Positions 1 through 8,890 of a DNA stretch of 64,000 nucleotides are shown in pieces. A program made the position numbers and the translations under genes. The stretch's first letter is position 1. Each line of letters begins with the position of its first letter. This DNA is from Planctomycetales bacterium 10988 (GTDB taxonomy: Bacteria > Planctomycetota > Planctomycetia > Pirellulales > Pb10988): assembly GCA_009664345.1 (NCBI GenBank), contig CP043547.1, positions 248,001 through 312,000 of the forward strand, given 5' to 3'. The notes beneath the pieces were generated by a model, which worked only from the letters and a program-made list of their open reading frames with translations, made no database searches and had not been told where the DNA came from.

Positions 1-185
1 GGATTTCGCAAAGAAACCAGACTGGTCTTGATTTTTTTTAGCTCTAGACGTACGGTCTTCTTTCGACGTGCAAGTGTTGCCGTAAAGCTGAGAATACGTA
101 GGCTTGTCGTTTTTCTTTTGCAGGACGCAGGATGCTCCATGCAATCGATTCCTATCGATATTCTCCGAACCTTCGGAGTTTCGGC

Positions 186-2126
186 ATGATGCCAATCCAA
201 TCGAACAATTCTATCAACCGGTCTGTTCTCCGTTTTGTTCACGGAAAAAAGGCCCTGTTGCTTAGTTATCTTTTGCTGATTTGTGTGCCTTCTACGGGAT
301 GTAATGAATTTTCCTTCCGCAAAAGCAAAGAGCTGGAAGCACCTAAGGAAGAGAAATTTGATTCCACGAAGTTGATTCGCGATGTTGCGGTGCCGACAGG
401 CCAGCAATCGATTCGTGTGGAAGCCGTTGCGTTAGTTACGCAATTGAAGGGAACTGGTGGCGATCCGCCTCCTTCTCCGCAGCGAAATAAGCTCCTCTCG
501 ATTCTGCAACGAGAAGAAACGAATAATCCAAATCAGGTTCTCGCGTCCCCGGATACCGCTTTGGTTTTAGTCCAAGGTTTTCTGAAGCCGGGAATTCGCA
601 AAGGGGATACGTTTGATGTGCGTGTCCGCGTGCCGGGGCGAAGTGATACAACGAGCCTTCGTGGTGGATTTTTGATGCCTACGGAACTCCGTGAATTCGC
701 CGTCCTGGGCGGTGCGATTCGTGAAGGTGATTTGTTAGGGATGGCTCAAGGTCCGATTCTTGTCGACCCTTCCGCGGAAGAGGGAGCAAACCGAATCGAT
801 GCCACGCGAGGTCGGATTCTCGGCGGGGGGCGTTCTCTGATGGATCGTTCTTTAGGCCTAGTGATGAAGCCGGAATCTCGGTCGGTCAGCTATGCCGCAC
901 TCACCGCCAAGGCGATTAACCTGCGTTTTCATTCCTTTCAACAAGGGATCAAAAAAGGAACCGCCACCGCGAAACGGGATGACTATATCGAACTCGATGT
1001 TCATCCTGATTACCGAAATAATATCGAGCGTTACCTGCAGGTAGTCCGTTGTATTCCGCTACGGGAATCGGACTCCAAACGCAAGCTTCGCATTGATCAG
1101 TTAAGCCAACAATTGCTTGATCCAATCACGGCTCGAAAGGCCGCGCTTCGTCTGGAAGCGATTGGGAAAGAGGGACTCGAAACTCTGCGAGAAGGCGCAA
1201 ATCACCAAAACGTCGAGGTTCGATTCTATTCCGCCGAGGCGATGGCTTACTTAGGCGATCGGGAAGCGGCAGGTGTTTTGGCGGAGATCGCCCGCGATGA
1301 ACGGGCTTTCCGGGTCTTTGCCTTGAATGCCTTGGCGGCGTTGGATGATTCTTATGAGGAACTTCGGGACTTGATGGATGTCGCTAGTGCGGAAACTCGC
1401 TATGGGGCCTTCCGGGCCTTGTGGACGCTCGACTCTTTTGATCCTTTCGTGCGGGGCGAAATGTTGGGTGGTGAATTTAGTTATCACTTGATCGATTCGC
1501 TCGGACCCCCGATGGTCCATGCCACGCAGAGCAAGCGCGCCGAAATCGTCCTTTTTGGGCATGATCAAACGTTTGTCACGCCGCTTGTCTGCGAAGCCGG
1601 GCCTCGCATCATGGTCCATTCAAACGGAGGAACCGAGATTCAAGTCACCCGTTTTAGCCCAAGTTTGCCTGATGAAAGCCGGATTGTGTCCACAAAAGTG
1701 GATGAAGTCATTCGTGCGATAATCGACCTAGGGGGCACTTATCCCGATGTCGTGCAATGCCTGCAAGAGGCTTACGATGGAAAGGCTCTTCAAGGCCGGT
1801 TCCTCGTGGATGCCTTGCCGGAAGCAGGTCGGATTTACGATCGCGAAATTGCCGAAGCGGATCGGGAATGGGACAAGCCTTCCAAAAGGAAAAAACTAGC
1901 GGAAGAAGTCGATGCCCTTGAAGACGAGCTGGCGAGTGAAGAAGGGGAATCTGCGGAGGACGAGGAAGAAGTCAAAACCGCGTCCTGGAAAAATATGCTC
2001 CATCGCGTCAATCCTTTCAAGCGATCTTCTGAGGACGAAGAAGGGGAAAAGGCCTTCCTCGACGAGGATGAACTTGAGTTGGACGACGAATTGATAGAAG
2101 AGGATTCCTCTACAGCCGACGAATAA
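186..2126 (+). CDS. FlgI-like domain / HEAT-repeat lipoprotein
   Basis: Probable lipid-anchored or secreted protein. The N-terminal third after the leader resembles the flagellar P-ring protein FlgI: a 'VALVTQLKGTGG' stretch, then 'VLVQGFLKPGIRKGDTFDV' and 'SLRGGFLMPTEL' follow the FlgI order. Alpha-helical HEAT-like repeats follow in the middle (around 'VEVRFYSAEAMAYLGD'). The tail is very acidic (Glu/Asp-rich) with one basic patch. I chose the ATG at 186, preceded by CGGAG, because it puts a hydrophobic leader and a relaxed lipobox (PSTGC) near the start. The upstream ATG at 132 has its own AGGA and would only lengthen the n-region. No flagellar genes lie nearby, so a real P-ring role is doubtful. 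smc follows 130 bp downstream on the same strand. The FlgI relationship is by eye and the function is unknown. Confidence 0.75.
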   Translation: MMPIQSNNSINRSVLRFVHGKKALLLSYLLLICVPSTGCNEFSFRKSKELEAPKEEKFDSTKLIRDVAVPTGQQSIRVEAVALVTQLKGTGGDPPPSPQRNKLLSILQREETNNPNQVLASPDTALVLVQGFLKPGIRKGDTFDVRVRVPGRSDTTSLRGGFLMPTELREFAVLGGAIREGDLLGMAQGPILVDPSAEEGANRIDATRGRILGGGRSLMDRSLGLVMKPESRSVSYAALTAKAINLRFHSFQQGIKKGTATAKRDDYIELDVHPDYRNNIERYLQVVRCIPLRESDSKRKLRIDQLSQQLLDPITARKAALRLEAIGKEGLETLREGANHQNVEVRFYSAEAMAYLGDREAAGVLAEIARDERAFRVFALNALAALDDSYEELRDLMDVASAETRYGAFRALWTLDSFDPFVRGEMLGGEFSYHLIDSLGPPMVHATQSKRAEIVLFGHDQTFVTPLVCEAGPRIMVHSNGGTEIQVTRFSPSLPDESRIVSTKVDEVIRAIIDLGGTYPDVVQCLQEAYDGKALQGRFLVDALPEAGRIYDREIAEADREWDKPSKRKKLAEEVDALEDELASEEGESAEDEEEVKTASWKNMLHRVNPFKRSSEDEEGEKAFLDEDELELDDELIEEDSSTADE

Positions 2127-2256
2127 TTTCCTTTCAACTATTTACTCCTATCGACCCGGACGACGAGAAAAAGACTCTTTCGCTCCGTGCAACGATCAGC
2201 ATTTCTGAACGCGATTCAGAAATTCATTTGGCTCCGTTGAAGGTACGATTCCTGCC

Positions 2257-5200
2257 ATGCTCAAATCTCTAGAATTGGTTGGCTTCAAAAGCTTTGCCGA
2301 CCGTACGCGATTTGAGTTCGCCCCGGGGATCACCGCGGTCGTCGGTCCGAATGGGTCCGGTAAGTCGAATGTCGTCGATGCCTTGAAGTGGGTTTTGGGG
2401 GCACAGAGTGCCAAAAGCCTTCGCGGTCAAGAGATGGCGGACGTCATCTTCAATGGCTCCGGTTCACGAAAGCCGCTGAACACCGCGGAAGTGACCCTCA
2501 CGTTCGACAATCGCAAATCGCTTCTGCCGCTGGATACGAAAGAAGTCAGCATCACCCGGCGTATCTACCGCAGTGGCGAAGGCGAATACCTCATCAATCG
2601 CGAAACCAGCCGGTTAAAATATATTCGCGATCTCTTTCGCGGGACCGGGGCGGGGAGTGATGCCTATTCGGTGATCGAGCAAGGCCGCGTCGATCGGCTC
2701 CTCAGTGCCACTGCCAAGGAACGAAGAGAACTCTTCGAAGAAGCCGCCGGGATCAGTCGCTTCAAATCGAAGAAACTGGAAACGCTCCGACGTCTAGAAC
2801 GGATCGATCAAAACCTGGTTCGCCTGGCGGATATTGTGGAAGAGGTCGAAAGCCAAGTTCGTTCCCTCCGCACCCAAGCCGGTAAGGCCCGCCGCTTCCG
2901 AGAGTATTCCGATCGGTTGCGTCAGCTTCGTACCCAAGTGGGATTTGCGGAATATCGCCATCTCAATGATCGTTTGGAAACGCTGGAGTCTGACCTCGGG
3001 GAAGAAAAGGTCGAAGTCGAAACTTTCACCAAGCAAGCCCTCGAACTGGAGCAAGAAGCCCAAAAGCTTGAGGAAACACTCGATGGGCTGAATCAGCATT
3101 TGCAGCAATGCCAGCGGGTTCTTTCGGAAGATCGTGAAAAGATCGCCACGATCGAAACCACGATCGAACATGAACGCAATCGCAGTCACGACCTGAGCCG
3201 GGACACCACCCGGTATCGACAGCGTATCGCGGCCATTGAGGAACGGCTCATCGACTTGCGGCACCAAGTGCAAACGGCCGTCACGAAAGAGCAGTCAGCA
3301 CGCGAGGCCTTTGAACAAGCGAAAGAGCGGCTGAATAACGGGGAAACATCACAAGGTCTGTTAACCTCACAAATCACTACTTCCGAACAATCGCTCTCGG
3401 AAAATCAACAACGCTTGCGAGAGCGTGCCCGATTTGCGGCTCAATTGACGAATGATATCAGTTCGCTGGAGTCCCAAGCCCAAGCCGCCCGCGAGACGCA
3501 TGCTCGGGCTGAGGAGCAACTTGCGGAGCTGGAAACCGTTCGGCAGGAACTTTTAGCCCGTATTGAACAATTGCAACGAGACGAAGCCGATCGACAACGG
3601 GCTGCCGAACGCGAGGCCGAACGTTCTCGCCAACTTCAGGCCCGTTTGCAAGAGCGTCGGGAGGAGCGATCGCGTCTTTCTTCGGAGTTGAGTTCAGCCA
3701 AAAGCCGACATGCCGCGACCGAAGAACGGATGGCGTTGCTCGTTGACTTGGAGAAACGCCGCGAAGGGGTCGGTGCCGGGGTAAAGCAGGTCCTCGAGGC
3801 CGCCCGCAATGAACCACATGGCCCTTTTGGGGAAGTGAAAGGGATCGTTGCCGAGCTTTTTCAAGTGAGTGTCGAGACGGCACCGCTCATCGAAATTGCC
3901 TTGGGCGAATCAACGCAATATCTCGTTGTGAGTTCAGGCCGCCGATTACTTGCTCACCTTACGCATCATCCGATTACCTGGAAAGGCCGGGTTTCGTTTG
4001 CTCGTTTGGATGTGCTTGATCCCGAGTTTGATGCAGATGTCGATCTCGATGGACATCGCGGAGTGATTGGCCGGGCCGATCGCTTTGTGGAAACCGACGA
4101 TGAATTTCGTCCTTTGCTCGAACGGCTGCTGGGAAAGATCTGGATTGTCGAAACGCTTGAAGACGCCTTTGAACTTTCCTCCTTTACCCAAGTCGAGTTT
4201 GTCACGCTCAATGGGGAATCCCTCAAGGCGGACGGGACGATTTCCGCAGGTCCACAACATTCGTCGATGGGGTTGATCTCGCGAAGAAGTGAACTGCGGG
4301 AGTTGCGTCTTCAAGTTGAACAAAGCCAAACGCAAATCGCCGAGCTAGAGATCGCGCTTGCTGAGTTAGATCAACGCATCGAAGACGATGTCGAACGGGC
4401 GAAGCTGCAAACCGAACGTCAGCAACATGCTCAAGAAAGTGTCAACGCCGTTCGTCAACAGGTGGGAACGATCGAAGGCCGGCTTGGTCAAGTCGATCAA
4501 CAACGGGAAAAATGGCGAGCTGAAAACAAACGGGCCGAGGAACAATCGCGAAACGTCACCGAAGGACTGCAATCCGCCAGGCAACAGAAGCAAGCCGCCG
4601 AAGAAGAAGTGACGGAGCTGGAACAGAAAATCCTCGGAGATCAGCAACATCTGAATGAGTCGCAAGCCCGCCGCGAGGCCCAATCGATCGAAGTGACGAC
4701 GGCCAAGATCGAGGTGGCCAAAAGTGAGGAACGCCTCGAAGGTTTGCAAAATCATTCGCAACAGCTCGCTCGAGAGTTGGAAGAACGCGAACGCTCCTTG
4801 GAAGAGGTCCGCACACAGCTCGAAGAGTGTTTGCAAAAGGCCGATTGGTCCTACTGGAGTATTCTGCAAGGGGAATCGGAACTCGCCTTGCTCTACCTGA
4901 GCAAAGAAAAACAGGCCCTTGCCTCTTATCAATATATTGAACAACGTGAAGCCTTGGCCTTGGAACGAAGTGATTTACTCCGTCAGGCACAACACCTCCG
5001 AGATCAGGTTCGTCGGCAAGAGGATGATCTCCATAGCCGCGATCTGAAAATCAACGAATTGAAGCTTCGTCGAAAAAATCTTCTCGATCGAATGCGAGAA
5101 GATTATGAGATCGACCTTGATAATCTTGAAGAAGCCCCTACGGAATCGGACCTCGTTCGTCGGGATGAAGCCGAGGCGGAGATTGAGTTGCTCCGTCGGA

Positions 5201-5883
5201 AGATTGCTCAGCTTGGCAATGTCAACTTGGATGCCTTGGAAGATCTAGAAGATCTAGAAGCCCGTTTCGAAAAACTCTCAGTGCAATTCAAGGACCTTAC
5301 GGAATCGAAACTGGCCATCCAACGCCTCATCAATCGGATTGATCAAGACAGCCGCCAGCTTTTTGTCGATACCCTCAACGAAATCAGGGTCCATTTCCAG
5401 GATCTCTTCCGTAAGCTATTCGGTGGTGGCCAGGCGGATATTGTTATTGAAGAAGGGACCGATCCGCTGGAAGGTGGGATCGAGATGATTGCCCGACCAC
5501 CTGGCAAGGAACTACGAAATGTGACCTTGCTCAGTGGTGGGGAAAAGACAATGACCTGCGTCGCTCTACTTTTGGCGATTTTCCGCAATCGGCCCAGCCC
5601 GTTTTGTGTTTTAGACGAAGTCGATGCGGCCTTGGACGAAGCGAATACCGATCGTTTCGTGAAAGTGCTGGAAGAATTTCTGGATGTGACTCAGTTTATT
5701 ATTATCTCACACTCGAAGAAAACGATGATCGCCGCACATGCCCTCTATGGAGTGACCATGGAAGAATCGGGAATTTCGAAACGGGTCTCTGTTCAATTCG
5801 AAGAGATGGGTGAGAAAGACATTGATGAATTTCTTCCCCCACCCCCGCAACCAGAAGCCGAAGAAGATCGACCAGCCGCCTAG
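2257..5883 (+). CDS. smc: Chromosome segregation protein SMC
   Basis: Structural maintenance of chromosomes ATPase that organises and segregates the nucleoid as a dimer, normally with ScpA/ScpB (not seen here). At 1208 residues it is the usual SMC length. The N-terminal head carries the Walker A motif GPNGSGKSN (about residues 31-39). Long heptad-rich coiled coils follow on both sides of a hinge at roughly residues 500-680. The C-terminal head has the ABC signature LLSGGEK and a Walker B ending in VLDEVDAALDEAN. The ATG at 2257 starts directly at the conserved 'LKSLELVGFKSFADRT' region, so the start is secure. The gene appears complete, with no frameshift. The C-terminal tail is proline- and glutamate-rich and not conserved in the family. 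Confidence 0.97.
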   Translation: MLKSLELVGFKSFADRTRFEFAPGITAVVGPNGSGKSNVVDALKWVLGAQSAKSLRGQEMADVIFNGSGSRKPLNTAEVTLTFDNRKSLLPLDTKEVSITRRIYRSGEGEYLINRETSRLKYIRDLFRGTGAGSDAYSVIEQGRVDRLLSATAKERRELFEEAAGISRFKSKKLETLRRLERIDQNLVRLADIVEEVESQVRSLRTQAGKARRFREYSDRLRQLRTQVGFAEYRHLNDRLETLESDLGEEKVEVETFTKQALELEQEAQKLEETLDGLNQHLQQCQRVLSEDREKIATIETTIEHERNRSHDLSRDTTRYRQRIAAIEERLIDLRHQVQTAVTKEQSAREAFEQAKERLNNGETSQGLLTSQITTSEQSLSENQQRLRERARFAAQLTNDISSLESQAQAARETHARAEEQLAELETVRQELLARIEQLQRDEADRQRAAEREAERSRQLQARLQERREERSRLSSELSSAKSRHAATEERMALLVDLEKRREGVGAGVKQVLEAARNEPHGPFGEVKGIVAELFQVSVETAPLIEIALGESTQYLVVSSGRRLLAHLTHHPITWKGRVSFARLDVLDPEFDADVDLDGHRGVIGRADRFVETDDEFRPLLERLLGKIWIVETLEDAFELSSFTQVEFVTLNGESLKADGTISAGPQHSSMGLISRRSELRELRLQVEQSQTQIAELEIALAELDQRIEDDVERAKLQTERQQHAQESVNAVRQQVGTIEGRLGQVDQQREKWRAENKRAEEQSRNVTEGLQSARQQKQAAEEEVTELEQKILGDQQHLNESQARREAQSIEVTTAKIEVAKSEERLEGLQNHSQQLARELEERERSLEEVRTQLEECLQKADWSYWSILQGESELALLYLSKEKQALASYQYIEQREALALERSDLLRQAQHLRDQVRRQEDDLHSRDLKINELKLRRKNLLDRMREDYEIDLDNLEEAPTESDLVRRDEAEAEIELLRRKIAQLGNVNLDALEDLEDLEARFEKLSVQFKDLTESKLAIQRLINRIDQDSRQLFVDTLNEIRVHFQDLFRKLFGGGQADIVIEEGTDPLEGGIEMIARPPGKELRNVTLLSGGEKTMTCVALLLAIFRNRPSPFCVLDEVDAALDEANTDRFVKVLEEFLDVTQFIIISHSKKTMIAAHALYGVTMEESGISKRVSVQFEEMGEKDIDEFLPPPPQPEAEEDRPAA

Positions 5884-6071
5884 TAGCTGTTCTTGACTTA
5901 TGTGCTTTTTCTGATTCAAGTTAAGGGATAAATACTAGCCGCCAAACCTATCCCAGTGATGGTTCTTATCGTGATTGGTTCTCGATATCATGATGCTTGG
6001 TCGGCTGCCGCCGAGAACGATTGTACCAAAACGCACCGACACTCTGGCGGACTTAGCATGAGGATGAAATC

Positions 6072-7109
6072 ATGAATGCCGAACGTGCGGCCGAGGTGTT
6101 GAGAACTTTTGCCCAAACGGGTTGTCGAGGACACTCGCCTCTTTATGAGCAACTTTGCTCCCGGATGGCGGAAGATGAGCATATTCTCAAAATCGTTCAG
6201 TCAGCCCCGGACACTCAACCGGCACCAAATCTCATTCTTGCCGCCGTCCATTGTCTGTTACTTGGTGGAATTCGGCATGAGTTAGGGGCGTACTATCCTT
6301 CGATCTCGGAATCCCCGCTGCCTCCCGAATCTGCCTTCAATCCCTTCAAGGCTTTTTGCTTGGAGCATGAATCGGCGATCCGTGAATTGGTAGCGACCCG
6401 CAGAGTGCAGACCAACGAAGTCAATCGATGCGCTTACTTGCTTCCAGCGTTTTGTCTCATCAGCAAGCAAAATCTCCAAAGACCACTGGCGATGATTGAA
6501 ATGGGGACAAGTGCCGGGCTTCTTTTGAACTGGGACCGATATTCCTACGATTTCGGCACAGGAAAGAGCTACGGACAGCCAAGCTCAGCCGTAAACATTC
6601 GCACGGAATGGCGAGGTACAAAAAAGCCTTTGCAACTCGAATCGTTGCCAGTAATTGCTGATAGGATTGGTCTCGATTTGCACCCCATCGATTTGAACGA
6701 TGAGAAAGAGTCATTGTGGCTTCGGGCCTTGGTTTGGCCAGATCAACCAGAACGTATGAAACGGATCTCGAATGCCATCCAAGAATTCAAGACGAATCCT
6801 GTGACACTCCTCGCAGGGGACGGCTTGGAGCGGCTTCCATCCGTTGTCGATTCAATTTCCAGGGAGGCCACGATTTGTGTGTTCCACTGTCACACACTGA
6901 ATCAACTGTCTGCCGAGAGGCGATCTGACTTCAACGAGTTGCTGAGCAAATGCTCAAAACAACGGCCAATTTACGAGCTTTCCGCGGAGTGGATAATGAC
7001 CGCCCAGCCAGAACTAAATTTGATTGAATGGGAGAACGGTCATTCGAAAAAATCCCATCTGGCGAATGTCGATCATCACGGTCGGTGGGTTGATTGGAAG
7101 CATGAATGA
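6072..7109 (+). CDS. DUF2332 family protein
   Basis: Uncharacterised cytoplasmic protein of 345 residues that I assign to DUF2332 from its overall pattern. It has an early 'AQTGCRGHSPLYEQL' block, then 'LILAAVHCLLL', a central 'MIEMGTSAGLLLNWDRYSYDF' region resembling a methyltransferase-like glycine-rich loop, and a late 'ICVFHCHTLNQL' strand. The family has no established reaction; the GTSAG loop only suggests a nucleotide- or SAM-binding fold. The ATG follows an AGGATG ribosome site. It stands alone: smc is 188 bp upstream and transposon debris lies downstream. The ORF is intact. Confidence 0.75.
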   Translation: MNAERAAEVLRTFAQTGCRGHSPLYEQLCSRMAEDEHILKIVQSAPDTQPAPNLILAAVHCLLLGGIRHELGAYYPSISESPLPPESAFNPFKAFCLEHESAIRELVATRRVQTNEVNRCAYLLPAFCLISKQNLQRPLAMIEMGTSAGLLLNWDRYSYDFGTGKSYGQPSSAVNIRTEWRGTKKPLQLESLPVIADRIGLDLHPIDLNDEKESLWLRALVWPDQPERMKRISNAIQEFKTNPVTLLAGDGLERLPSVVDSISREATICVFHCHTLNQLSAERRSDFNELLSKCSKQRPIYELSAEWIMTAQPELNLIEWENGHSKKSHLANVDHHGRWVDWKHE

Positions 7110-7496
7110 TGGCCGGAACTAGGGGCTGGCTTCATACCGTACACTCGTTTCTTATGAGATAACGACATCCCGAACGACGGTGGCGATGATTTGGATTCAA
7201 TCCAACTTTTTCACTGGGGAGCGTGATTCCACAATGTGACGATTCGGACCTGCCTCGCAATCGGCCCAGACAAGGCCGAGAAGATCGACGAGTCCACTGG
7301 AGCGTTACGATTATTGTAGTGGAAAATGAGAGGAAGCTCATCGAGATCGGCGACAACGGCAAACTGTCGGAAGATGTCGCATTGAATGACTTTCTGCGGG
7401 ATGTGATCGAGGCAACCGTAGCCACTTCGGCGGTCGGGGTTTCTTCCACTGTGGGTCGGCTACATCGGCTTTGAACGTGTTTTAAAATTCAGTTTT
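7110..7496. other. Gene-poor stretch before the transposase remnant
   Basis: Between the DUF2332 gene and the transposase fragment. An 83-codon plus-strand frame at 7223-7474 is open (it contains 'VTIIVVENERKLIEIG' and 'DFLRDVIEATVATSAVG'), but I recognise no family, and a minus-strand frame overlaps it. It may be the degraded edge of a gene cut by transposition. I see no RNA or terminator. Confidence 0.35.
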
Positions 7497-7733
7497 TTCG
7501 AATACACCGATCAAGGTTACACCGGCGAGTCCGCCGCCGCTCAAGCCGCCGAGCACGGGATCGAATTGCAAGTCGTGCGGCACCCCGAAGCCAAACGTGG
7601 CTTCCTGCTGTTGCCTCGCCGTTGGGTGGTGGAACGGACGTTTGCTTGGCTGGGTCGTTCTCGTCGTCTCGCTCGTGACTACGAACGCCTAGCGAGCGCC
7701 TTGGCGAGCTGGCACTGGCTAGGCTCTGTCTGA
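7497..7733 (+). pseudogene. C-terminal fragment of an IS5-like DDE transposase
   Basis: The plus frame here has no start of its own. It reads 'DQGYTGE', then 'GFLLLPRRWVVERTFAWLG' and 'RSRRLARDYERL'. These are the second catalytic Asp region and the C-terminal Glu region (WVVERTFAWL) of a DDE transposase of the IS5/IS1031 type. The N-terminal two thirds, including the first Asp, are absent. At CTA (7719-7721) the frame runs into the 940-bp IS copy 1. If that IS and one TA are removed, the frame continues as 'WLEKMAPWIDLC' to a stop at 8706-8708. This is an older transposase relic used as a landing site by a younger element. Confidence 0.85.
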
Positions 7734-7738
7734 AAAGG

Positions 7739-8233
7739 TTAGGCGATGATTAACTTCAAGTAGCGTTGAAGGATCGCCAGCTTGAGCATGCCGGCATAGT
7801 TAAGGGCGGTTTTCTCGAAGCGTGCGAAGACGCGGCGGCATTCTTTCAGCCAGCCGATGACGCGCTCGATGAGGTTGCGGCGGCGGTATTGGTCTTGATC
7901 GAACTCGGCCGCTCGCCGGTTTCGTTCGCTCGACTTGGAGGGGATTACCGGAGTGATTTCCAGCGACTCCAGGAGCTCGTCGATCCAATCTGCTCGGTAG
8001 GCTTTATCGCCCGCTAGCCGCATCGGCCAGGCCAGCGGTTGGCCGCACGAGTCGATCAACTCCTCCTCGGCACGTTCGAGCAACGGCTCCAGCGCGGTGC
8101 TCTCATGGGCTTGTCCGGCAGTGAGATGGAAGGCCAGCGGATGTCCCTGCCCGTCGCACAGGAGGTGGATTTTCGTGGAAAAACCTCCGCGAGAACGGCC
8201 TAAGGCGTGGTCGCTTGGCTCGTGCGGGTCGCT
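7739..8233 (-). CDS. IS5-family transposase OrfB (copy 1), expressed by -1 frameshift
   Basis: Catalytic C-terminal half of the DDE transposase, in the -1 frame relative to OrfA. It begins 'SDPHEPSDHALGRSRGGFST' right after the A6G slippery run and has no plausible start of its own. It carries 'KIHLLCDGQGHPLAFHLTAG', the second Asp in 'LAGDKAYRAD' and the final Glu in 'IERVIGWLKECRRV'. The stop lies within 2 bp of the inverted repeat. The frame stays open upstream through OrfA in the alternative reading, which is a shadow. Confidence 0.87.
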   Translation of the reverse strand, partial: SDPHEPSDHALGRSRGGFSTKIHLLCDGQGHPLAFHLTAGQAHESTALEPLLERAEEELIDSCGQPLAWPMRLAGDKAYRADWIDELLESLEITPVIPSKSSERNRRAAEFDQDQYRRRNLIERVIGWLKECRRVFARFEKTALNYAGMLKLAILQRYLKLIIA

Positions 8234-8577
8234 TTTTTGCCGCCGCCTGCCGCACAGCGATGGGCTCGGACGGAGGTCCCGTCGACGCACCACAGTTCGC
8301 CCTCGATCGCCCCGGTATCGAGGTAGGCCGCTCGCAACCGATCGAGAATCTGGTCGAGCGTCCCGTCGGCATTCCAGGCATTGAAGCGGTGATAAATCGT
8401 CTGCCACGGGCCGTACTCCGCGGGGAGGTCTCGCCAAGGAGACCCGGTCCGCAAGACCCACAAAATGGCGTTGATCACCTGACGTCGATCCTTCGGCGGC
8501 CGCCCGGTCCGTTGGGGTTGGGGGAACAGATCGTGGATACATTCCCACTGATCGTCGGTCAGTTGATGGCGTGGCAT
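8200..8577 (-). CDS. IS5-family transposase OrfA (copy 1)
   Basis: N-terminal transposase frame of 125 residues starting MPRHQLTDDQWECI, with a strong AAGGAGG ribosome site just upstream. It holds the DUF4096-type helical region ('TGRPPKDRRQVINAILWVL', 'WRDLPAEYGPWQTIYHRF') and the first catalytic Asp in 'WCVDGTSVRAHR'. Near its end the codons AAA AAA followed by G (A6G, 8238-8233) are a classical slippery run. A -1 slip there leads into OrfB and gives a fused protein of about 279 residues. Without the slip, translation ends in 'KKATRTSQATTP'. This OrfA/OrfB arrangement is known in several IS5 subgroups. Confidence 0.9.
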   Translation of the reverse strand: MPRHQLTDDQWECIHDLFPQPQRTGRPPKDRRQVINAILWVLRTGSPWRDLPAEYGPWQTIYHRFNAWNADGTLDQILDRLRAAYLDTGAIEGELWCVDGTSVRAHRCAAGGGKKATRTSQATTP

Positions 8578-8890
8578 AAGAACCTCCTTGGCGAAAGAAA
8601 CGGGTTCCTTCCAGTCTGCAAAAGTGCGAACAGAGATGCAAGTACCTTTTCAGACAGAGCCTAGAAAAAATGGCCCCTTGGATAGATCTCTGCAAAAATT
8701 CTTCTTAAAGTGTTTAATGACCCCCAGCAGGAATTCCCAAGCATTTCAAGGCGTCAAGCGGTGAGTTTCTGGGAAGATGCTGCCTGGTGTGTCGATTCCA
8801 AGCGGATGGATGGTTCTTGCTGATTTGCATGAGATATTCTTTTCCATCCTCCTGCCTTCGTTTCCTCCCTCACTTTCTTTGAGTTGAAAC

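Larger units (their letters stand above)
7722..8661 (-). mobile_element. IS5-family (IS427-like) insertion sequence, copy 1, 940 bp
   Basis: Bounded by perfect 18-bp inverted repeats: GGCTCTGTCTGAAAAGGT at 7722-7739 and its complement at 8644-8661. The flanks are CTA on the left and TAG on the right, consistent with insertion into CTAG with duplication of TA. It carries two overlapping transposase frames on the minus strand. A nearly identical element of the same length lies at 55434-56373 in the opposite orientation. It sits inside an older transposase remnant. Both ends and both reading frames are intact, so it looks recently active. Confidence 0.93.

Noticed and set aside
3458-3883. Long minus-strand open frames inside smc (for example 141 codons here, 192 codons at 4366-4944)
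   Set aside because: They are shadows of the GC-biased smc reading frame, with no family match and no ribosome site.
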